NCBI GenBank assembly: GCA_963978895.1
Contig: OZ022238.1
Span: 22,673,284 to 22,737,283 of the forward strand
DNA: 64,000 bases
DNA from: Erpobdella octoculata
Taxonomy: Eukaryota > Annelida > Clitellata > Hirudinida > Erpobdellidae
Direction of reading: 5' to 3'
This document shows, piece by piece, positions 56,467 through 64,000 of this stretch. The notes under the pieces were generated by a model. The model did not search any database, was not told the origin of the DNA, and saw nothing but the letters and a program-made list of their open reading frames with translations. The translations under genes were made by a program, and so were the position numbers. How positions within the stretch are numbered: the first letter of the stretch is position 1; every line of letters starts with the position of its first letter.

Positions 56467-57285
56467 CTATGGCCCCTTGTTTTTTTCATAATTTGCTCGT
56501 TTAAATTGTCCAACCAGGCTAAAATCCACCATTCCATTTAAAGATCTGTAGCAGAAACAAAGGTCTGCAATAAGTCTGCGCTCTTCTAGAGTTTTCAATC
56601 CCAAAAAGCTGAGACGGGTCGAGTATGGTAGATGGCTGATATTTGGAACCATACGGGTGAATATTTTCTAAACCTTCTCCAGTCCGTCGATTAGGTACTT
56701 GTGTCGAGGGCTCCAAACTGGAGAGCAGTATTTGAGCAATGGTCGCACGTATGTAGTGAATGCTTTTTCATCAGATACGGATCTTTAGACAGGAGGCATA
56801 GTTTTATTAATCTAAGTTTCACCGACGCAGAGTGGATAATGTTCTCAATGTGTTTTTGCAATCAAGGTTTTTATCAATTAGTACACCCAGATCCCTTGCT
56901 TGCTCGGTCGGTTTAAGCTCGTATGTCCCAATTCGATATCTAGGTATTTCGAAGCCTTTGTCGTTTCTTCGCCTGTGAATGGGACATACAAAACACTTTG
57001 ACATTGCCAGATTCAGTTGCCATGTTTCACTCCAGAGAACTAGTTCATCAATTGCTCTCTGTATTTCTGGAGCCGAAGAAGATGTGGGCTGAGTTGCTGA
57101 GTAAATTTTTATGTCGTCTGCAAACATCTTGACAGAGACCGGTCCAAAAGCATCACCATCCGTAATATCGTTAATAAAAATTAGAAAGAGTATGGGGCCC
57201 AGGACATTTCCTTGAGGGACACCACTGGTAACAACTCTCGGAGCATAGTTCACGTCTATGTAAGTAGCGTGTTTTCGAAGGTTCC
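56467..57285 (-). pseudogene. CR1-type LINE reverse transcriptase, 5'-truncated
   Basis: On the minus strand: NLRKHATYIDVNYA, VTSGVPQGNVLGPILFLIFIND, VKMFADDIKIYSA (catalytic FADD), LVLWSETWQLNLAMSKC, ARDLGVLIDKNLD in 57285-56819, then after a shift FTTYVRPLLKYCSPVW-like and HLPYSTRLSFLGLKTLEERRLIADL in 56716-56467. The last motif is diagnostic of CR1. Frame breaks at about 56820 and 56650. No endonuclease is left. Confidence 0.8.
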
Positions 57286-57385
57286 CATATAATTTGTAAT
57301 TTCTCCATAACTAGTCGTCTCTTTTAGATCAAATTTTTTATACTTCTATTTGGATTTATTTATCTGCTTTTGGGAGTTTTATTTT

Positions 57386-58116
57386 GGTAAAGGTTCCCTT
57401 TGACGGCGCGTGCCGAAAAATAATCGTATTATTTTTATTTTATCACAATAACATAAAAAAACAAATTTAATACCAATTTTAATTTAAAAAAAAAACATTT
57501 ATCGTAATTTGAGAGACTTTGAAAACGTAAGTAGTACCCTTGAAAGCCCTATTTACATCGTAGTTGTGAGTGGTGAGGTACGATGATCGTATGAATGAAA
57601 TGAATAAAAAATAAATAAAATTAGTTTATAATAAAATTTTATTTAAAAAACAAACTATCAGTTGTAAATAAAAATTCCATTAAAATTTTAAAACTCACCG
57701 CCCGGTAACTCGGGACGGTTTGCAAGAAGTAAGAAAATTGGAAATTATTAAACTAAGTTAACTTCTTTAAATAAACAAAATTTCAAATTTTTAATGAAGA
57801 AAAACTAAAAAATAAATGTTAAAAAAAGTAGTTTATTCGAAGCAACGTCGAAATTTGAATATTTGTAAGCGAACATTGTGTATTTGCGTCGTTTAAACTT
57901 TTCCTTCGTTTAAACTTTTTCTTAAAACTCAAACGTACATAAATTATAATTACATTATTTATTTTTTTATATGACATTTTCTCATTTTAAATAAATTACT
58001 TATACTAATTATCATAATTTTTAAACTAGTGTTTACTTTTAATCGTGTTTATAGTTAATTATAGCCGAGAATTATGTATTAATCCGCCACACGGGCCGTC
58101 AAAGGGAACCTTTACC
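57386..58116. mobile_element. DNA transposon with 9-bp target duplication (MULE-like MITE)
   Basis: The ends GGTAAAGGTTCCCTTTGACG (57386) and CGTCAAAGGGAACCTTTACC (to 58116) are perfect inverted complements over at least 22 bp, extending imperfectly to GGCGCGTGCCG / CACACGGGCC. Perfect 9-bp direct repeats TTTTATTTT flank them at 57377-57385 and 58117-58125. A 9-bp duplication is typical of Mutator-like elements. The 731-bp interior has no transposase. Confidence 0.85.
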
Positions 58117-58125
58117 TTTTATTTT

Positions 58126-60245
58126 GCGTTTATTTTAATCTTTTCGCCGATCGAGTTATCGCCCACTGCTATGCTAGTAAACAATAACAACCGGACTACA
58201 TACAGCTCCGAGCAACTGCTGCGTATCAGGGAGAGCACTAGCTTCTCAATCACCAAACCCCTTCGCAACAAGCTGTTCATGAATAGAATTTGGAAGCCCG
58301 GTTCCAACAACAGGAGAGAGTCGATAGGTCCGCATATTATCAGCAATGAAATAAAAATGGGCGCGCTTAATTCTCAGTCGGCGGTTCGTAAAGCAGCTCT
58401 GATTCATGACACAATTGACCATGAACACCTGGACATGCTATGCTTAACAGAAACCTAGATAACCTCTGATGCGTTAAACGCCATTAAATACGACATTGCA
58501 CCACCTGGTTTCTCCGTCATCCACAAACATAGAGGCTCATACGACGACAAAAAAGGAGGAGGTATTGCGTTAATTTACCGCAACGGTTTTCACTGCTTGC
58601 AGGTACCTCACCCTACCACGTCAGAGTTTGAGCATCTAATCGTGGACATCTCTAACCTGAAACGACGGACTCGCATTCTCGTTATTTATTGACCACCTGG
58701 ACCAATTGGCAAAAATTTCATTTGCGAATTTAGCGCACTCATCGACTTTCTTCTTTCACACAGCAATAACTTCATCATCTGCGGAGATTTCAATTGCCCT
58801 GCATCCTCATCATCCATCGACCCAGCCTTGCAAGAACTTATCGATGAGTTCAACTTAATTCAACACATCAACTCTCCAACACATTTCAAATGCAATATTC
58901 TTGACTTGCTCATCACGCACCATGACGCTCCCGATCTCATCTCAAATGTCACCACACAGACCCTGTCATACTCAGATCATTACCTGGTCACTGCTCTCGT
59001 CTCCATTTCGAAACCTCGTCCCATCTCCATATCATCTAGTTTCCGCAATCTGCGTTCGATCGACTGGTCCTCCTTCAACACCGACCTTGCCAACTCAACA
59101 TTATTAGTCTCAGACAGCCTCTCAGCAAACAAGTTTGCCGAACACATCAATAATACCGTCTTACAAGTACTCAACAAACACGCTCCCATCCGCCACATCA
59201 CACTCAGAAGGAATGTTGAGAAAACACCAAGAGAAATTTCAGATGCCGCCACAACCGCGAAAAGGTACATGCGCAAAATGGAAAGACGCTTTCATAGAGA
59301 CTGCTCGCAGGCAAACAAGCTGGCATTTCAAAATGCTAGAAAACTAGCTAGAATGGCCATTGTCAATTCAAAAGTTGACGCTCTGCGAACAGAACTGAGC
59401 TCTTCCTCAGCTAATCAACGTTTTTTGTGGCGCAACTTAAATACACTTCTCCATAACAATAATCATCAAAATTTCACTGACGATGAGTGCAAATTACTTG
59501 TTGACTCCTTCAACAATTATTTCACATCTTTCATCGTTACAATTGGGCTCAGAATCCGTTAATGTTTCGCCTTCTCTTAAAATTCAATGCGTATTTTTAG
59601 ATAACAAACTTACATTTTCTAACCACATCTCATCTATCATCAAATCATGCAATCACCACCTTAGAGCTATACGTCACATTAGACCACTTCTCACTACTGA
59701 GCTCGCTAGTATGCTCATTCGCTGTCTCATACTATCTAGAATTGATTATTGCAACTCAATTCTCTACAACATCTCAGCTCACCAAACATGTCGTCTCCAA
59801 AGAATCATGAAGCGTGCTGCCAAAGTAGCTCTCAACATCCCTAGCTCAGTCCATCAACCTGCCATCAACTTCTTCGCCAAACTACACTGGTTACCTATCC
59901 CCTATCGCATCCATGTCAAAATAGCACTCATAACCTACAAAACCCTTGCCACTTCATCTCCTATATACCTACACAAACTCCTAACTGCAAGATCTATTTC
60001 TAAACAACTTCGCTCTACATCCTCCCTTCATCTTCTACAAAAAATTTACAATCAACAAAATCTCTAGGCGTGGCTTTCGCCACGCTGCCCCAGCTGTTTG
60101 GAACTCTCTTCCTCCGGATATTAGGAACTCTCCAAACGTCAAAATTTTTAAATCTAAACTTAAGACTCACTATTTCAATATTAGTCTAAAGGAACCTTCG
60201 TAAGCGCCTCAGACTTTCCTGGCGCTCTATAAATAAATTATTATT
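58126..60245 (+). mobile_element. L2-type LINE with the RT core deleted
   Basis: Carries an endonuclease region (about 58360-59545), then directly the RT thumb and C-terminus (about 59545-60202), a short 3' UTR ending in a CTATAAATAAATTATTATT-type tail with ATT repeats (to 60257). The left part at 58117-58125 is the right target duplication of the neighbouring DNA transposon, which therefore inserted in or just before the LINE leader. Confidence 0.75.
58360..60202 (+). pseudogene. LINE endonuclease plus RT C-terminus, internally deleted
   Basis: Endonuclease motifs: DMLCLTET, KKGGGIALIYRNG, NFIICGDFNCPA, NILDLLITHHDAP, SYSDHYLV; stops at 58456 (after TET) and 58690 (before PPGP) are single transitions from expected W and R codons. 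About residue 440 of the ORF the text passes from NNYFTSFI directly to GSESVNVSPSLK...VFLDNKLTF, RIDYCNSILY, LHWLPIPYRIHVKIALITYKTL and, in another frame, HAAPAVWNSLPPDIR. RT motifs A, B and the YADD box are absent, so 500-700 bp were lost at about 59545. It cannot code for an active polymerase. Confidence 0.82.
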
Positions 60246-60259
60246 AAAATTATTATTAT

Positions 60260-60720
60260 AAGCACTCACCAATTCGAACAAGCTGTTTTCGAGCACTCAA
60301 AAAATCCAAGATCCATGCCAACAAATCACCTGATATTCCGTAGCTAATGAGTTTAGTCTTCAACTTTGGGTGGGAGACCGAGTTGAAAGCCTTTTGAAAA
60401 TCAAAATAAACAATGTCCACTCGACCACCATCCAGTAACCCCATAATCCAGTCATGTACACGCTCCAGAAGGTTCGTACAAGTTGATCTCTGTCTCAGGA
60501 AACCGTGCTGATGTGGAGAAATAAGACCATGAGTAGAGAGGTGGGCCAAGATGATATGGCTAACAATCTTTTTCATAACGCGGCAGCATGTACACGTGAG
60601 AGAGATTGGTCTGTAGTTTGAGACAACACTTGTAGGTCCTTTTTTGTGAATTGGTGTGATGTATGCAGTTCTCCATATTTCAGGCAATCTTCGTGTTATA
60701 TTTATATTATTTATATATAT
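60260..60720 (-). pseudogene. CR1-type LINE reverse transcriptase N-terminal fragment
   Basis: On the minus strand: [90 protein letters not shown], the finger and motif A region of CR1. It stops at about 60262, just before motif B. It begins beside a TA tract at 60735. Confidence 0.78.
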
Positions 60721-60734
60721 TCTTCGTGTTATAT

Positions 60735-60874
<140 letters not shown>

Positions 60875-60875
60875 A

Positions 60876-61716
60876 TGTGACGGGATTCTGCTCGGGTATT
60901 AATGCCTGACGACGAAACAACTGATTCGAGACTAAACAAGGTTTGAAGTTTATTAATATAACACAAACGACACTAATCGGATAGAGCTTCACCTCTCAAA
61001 ATCGCACGAAGAAGAGAACTAACATTCCAAACGCAAAATTTCCTTATATAGCCTAACATCCGTGTCAATTTCCATCCACAAAAACCACCAATCCGAATGC
61101 AGCCTTAATTCCACGTGACCGTTTGACTAACCCCACGTGACCGTTTGACTAGCCCCACGTGACCGTTTGACACACAAACGTTTAAAAAGGCAATATACAT
61201 CAAAATCACCGCAACGAAGTAATAATATTAAACTAAACTTCTTTTCCAAACAGATAATTCGTTTTATAATTTGCTATACTAAAAAGTTTTACATTAGCGA
61301 CGATACAAATGGCTAGAAACGACACTTAGTCAAAAGGAATTATGATAATTACTTAAAGAGCCAATCACAACGCAGAACGAAAGCTCTTACGTCAGCACTC
61401 AACAAATTTACAAGAAAGTGTGCTTAAAATATGTTACATTTCACGCTACAACTTATTTATTACTCATCCGAAATCGATAAAATTAGGTACCATTAAACGA
61501 CTACACAATATCTATACAACGTACTAAAATTTATTATCCAAAACCAGAAAGGAAAGACGCTAGAACTAAAAGCACACCAAAAACGAGCAAGTTTGATCGA
61601 TAAGCGAACCGACGCTACCTCTCTAGTCGGCGTTTTTCATCGCGCTCTCCGCCTAGTCCGCGCAATAAAGTTATTCACAAAAGAAATTACAATCGACGAT
61701 GGAGACAACCGTCACA
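60876..61716 (-). mobile_element. Solo LTR
   Basis: The ends TGTGACGG (60876) and CCGTCACA (to 61716) are inverted complements, with ATATA on both sides (inside a TA tract, so the 5-bp duplication is ambiguous). On the minus strand it has a CCAAT-type TGATTGGCTC, three 22-bp repeats with CACGTG (61112, 61134, 61156), a TATA box GGCTATATAAGG at 61053-61042, a transcription start region, AATAAA at 60954-60949 and a CA end. This is a full U3-R-U5 order of 841 bp. No internal retroelement sequence is adjacent. Confidence 0.8.
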
Positions 61717-61806
61717 ATATATATATATATTATTTTTATCTTTGATTTAAATTGACTGTTCCCTATAAAAGAAGCTCAAAAAATTGTCAAAAACCTTGTT
61801 TTTATA

Positions 61807-62189
<383 letters not shown>

Positions 62190-62345
62190 TTCATGAGGAG
62201 CGAGCCAATATTTTAAATTTCAGCTCTATTTGATGACGGTAAGCTCGTTAATTTTCATCTTCAAGATTTGCAAATATTCAAGCAAGCAAGTAAGCAAACA
62301 CGCATGCAAGCGAGTGAGACCGGCGGTAAAGTTAATATAATGTAA
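62190..62345 (-). repeat. Inverted copy of the dispersed ~175-bp repeat
   Basis: On the minus strand ACTTTACCGCCGGTCTCACTC, GCTTGCTTGAATATTTGCAAAT and GGCTCGCTCCTCATGAAAATG match the units at 49394-49690 in order. Confidence 0.6.
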
Positions 62346-62389
62346 GTAATAATGTTAAAAAGGTTTCAAGTATCTTTACCAAATATATT

Positions 62390-62583
62390 GCTATAAAATC
62401 GTCAAATCGTCTTACAGGTCCAGAAAAATGGTTTTCTAGTTTATTGGATGATAATAAATAAAGCTTGGTTAATGCTACTTATACCTTCTAATATAATCAA
62501 TGTTAATAAAAATAGTTGTCGGGATATCAATAGATGGGAAAAGTGAAATCAGTACCATAGATATAACACTACCCCCTTCTTAA
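62390..62583 (-). mobile_element. LTR start and polypurine tract
   Basis: On the minus strand TTAAGAAGGGGGTAG (62583-62569) is a polypurine tract immediately followed by TGTTATATCTATGG, a TG LTR start at 62568. A TATA-like GGTATAAGTAGC lies at 62486-62475 and AATAAA at about 62446-62440. The order PPT-LTR places the upstream minus-strand coding region (62600-63735) at the 3' end of an LTR retroelement. The LTR end could not be fixed. Confidence 0.55.
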
Positions 62584-62589
62584 TCCTGT

Positions 62590-63735
62590 TCGTCTCGAAC
62601 AGCATAGTCGCTTTTGGGAAATGCGACACGGCCTTGACCGCAATTCACAAACAACATGGTCAAGTCTCTTGACCGTTTGACGCAGTTTTTTCCAGTCCTT
62701 CTTTGGCTCATCAACAGAGTTTTTCTTTGGCTCATCGTCGTCATTTCTGCACGGTTCACCACAGCCTTTTTTGCATGCCTCGTCCTGAACATCTTTGCAC
62801 GGTTTATCGGAACTGTCTGCTTTTTCTTCTTCCTTAACATCTTTTAGATCTTTGTTGAAATCATATTTCGAATAAGCACCATCTTTTTTTTATTACACGA
62901 TCTGAGGTATCTCTCCATCGAATATTCAGCACATAGTTTACCATAACACAATCCCGCCATCGAATATCCGCCATATTTTTTTCATGAAAATATCTGAGAT
63001 ATCTTTCAATCGAATATTCCATGACTGGTCTTTTTTTCCTCCACTCCTCGAGATCTTTCTCAAAAAAACTCTTCAAAAGGTTTTTTGAAAACACGTTCCA
63101 TAAATCCATTAAATCCCTTCATCAAACTGCTATTTGATTTTAAAATGACTCTTAGTTTATCTGATTCAGAATCCTCTGTGAATTCATCTGATTCAGAATC
63201 CTCGGTACCGTTCTCTGTTCTTGGCACATCTTTTTAAGAGTTTTTGCTGGCTGCATTGCTATTGTTGTTTTTGTCATCTTTGTCTTCTTCCAAGCTACAA
63301 TCGAACGTTTTCTTTTCACATTCCAACTCGGCTTTTTGTCGGTGTCAACTTTCGTATCGTCCAGCGGATCTTTCTTCAAATCATTGCCATTGTCTCTCAA
63401 ATCAGTGTTTGTTTTGTCAAATTAGCTTCGACGTATTTCTCCATTGGAGTTTCGTTCATTTTTAAACCCTCTGTTGTTTCATCCGAGTCAGAATCGTCAC
63501 TTTCATCCTCATCGTTTTGCATTTCGTTTTCAACATTCTTTTCATCTTTAGATTTTTTGTCGACGTCCAAACCGACTGTATCATTGTCACCATCTTTGCC
63601 AGGCTCGTCAAAACCATTTTTGCATGGTTCATCTTGAACATCTTTGCAAGGTTTCTTATCATGACCGTTTTTGACAGGCTCATCATCATGACCCACCTCA
63701 CCTGTGCAGCCTGTACATCTGTCATCCGTCACATC
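62590..63735 (-). pseudogene. Degenerate acidic/lysine-rich coding region of an LTR element
   Basis: On the minus strand a 111-codon frame (63732-63397) is rich in Asp, Glu and Lys with repeats of the kind DEPCKNGFDEPGKDG and DDSDSDETTEGLK. Similar text reappears after frameshifts nearer the end: DKPCKDVQDEACKKGCGEPC and DDEPKKNSVDEPKKDWKKL, closing with VRDEQD and a stop just before the polypurine tract. Between them a segment repeats RYLRYFHEKN-like and RWRD motifs. I recognise no enzyme domain. Its place in front of the PPT suggests an accessory or C-terminal polyprotein part, but a chance neighbour is possible. Confidence 0.4.
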
Positions 63736-63751
63736 CTCTGAGACACATCAA

Positions 63752-64000
63752 TACAAATTATAATTTAAATAATATCTCAAAAAACATTTAGACTTTCGCG
63801 GGCAGGTCCAGCAAAAAATTTGAAAATGACATCTTCCTTTTTCTAAATAAGTTTAGACGGCTCAACAACAAGTTCTCAAAAGAGTAATCATTTGTAATAT
63901 AAATAAAAGCTGTAAGTTCAGGGACGTTAATTTGGAGGGAGCAGAGAGGGTATTCTTCTTCTGACTTTTCAGTGAGCCCCCTGACGTAGTTTTCGGGACC
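63752..64000 (+). mobile_element. Second copy of the 41.2 kb hAT-associated repeat
   Basis: AAATTATAATTTAAATAATATCTCAAAAA, GGTCCAGCAAAAAAT, TTTCTAAATAAG and AGTAATCATTTGTAATATAA recur in the same order as at 41168-41302, with about 20 extra bp in the middle. It runs off the window end through GAGCCCCCTGACGTAG. Confidence 0.5.

Noticed and set aside
56819..60720. CR1 pieces at 56467-57285 and 60260-60720 as one element split by a nested insertion
   Set aside because: The order and strand fit, but the two pieces overlap by about ten residues ([13 protein letters not shown] versus NLRKHATYIDVN) with different sequence, more than a target duplication could explain. They look like separate copies.

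Overview
This is a stretch of an AT-rich invertebrate (metazoan) nuclear genome made almost entirely of transposable elements, their remains and very long microsatellites. Evidence for an animal genome: LINEs with AP-endonuclease plus reverse transcriptase (L2-, CR1-, I- and RTE-like), Helitron copies with Pif1 helicase remnants, a Ty3/gypsy element, solo LTRs, a THAP/P-like DNA transposon, a hAT-like transposase fragment and tRNA-derived repeats. There are no operons, ribosome binding sites or bacterial gene layouts. The exact phylum cannot be read from the sequence; the repeat mixture would fit a lophotrochozoan or another marine or freshwater invertebrate, but that is inference. Arrays such as a visually perfect ~1.4 kb ACTC tract suggest a long-read assembly.

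Layout. 1-10 kb: a promoter-like patch, a broken THAP/P-like transposon (2.57-4.13 kb), a 1.2 kb TTCA array and a Helitron helicase remnant. 10.6-12.05 kb: the ACTC array. 13-20 kb: a MITE, two inverted copies of one non-autonomous Helitron family, an LTR-like segment and a second Helitron helicase remnant between 32-bp direct repeats. 20.46-27.0 kb: a decayed minus-strand gypsy element (LTR, primer binding site, gag, pol) whose 3' LTR was split by an I-type LINE with a 13-bp target duplication. 27-37 kb: Helitron pieces, a tRNA-like repeat, LINE tails, an RTE-like LINE fragment, inverted CATA/TATG arrays around a 45-bp-arm hairpin, and GAT/AGT triplet arrays. 37-44 kb: LINE and SINE debris and, at 40.1-40.2 kb, the only good candidate for a host gene start (NRF1, ETS, E-box and CCAAT sites beside a short minus-strand exon with a splice donor). 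44-50 kb: a 2 kb Helitron with a CTGA array and tandem ~155-bp modules, plus more Helitron copies. 51-52 kb: a hAT-like transposase piece.

52.5-56.15 kb holds the best preserved coding unit: an L2-type LINE with an intact endonuclease frame and an intact reverse transcriptase frame, offset by -1 exactly at a canonical A AAA AAC slippery heptamer. 56.5-60.7 kb: CR1 fragments, an internally deleted L2 LINE and a 731-bp DNA transposon with perfect 9-bp target duplication. 60.9-61.7 kb: a solo LTR with three CACGTG repeats, half of which is also found antisense at the 3' end of the I-type LINE 40 kb away. 62.4-63.7 kb: a polypurine tract and LTR behind a degenerate acidic coding region.

Most long open frames here lie in microsatellites and are not genes. 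Nothing in the window looks like an intact host protein gene. The system-level interest is nested transposition, chimeric element ends and the Helitron families.
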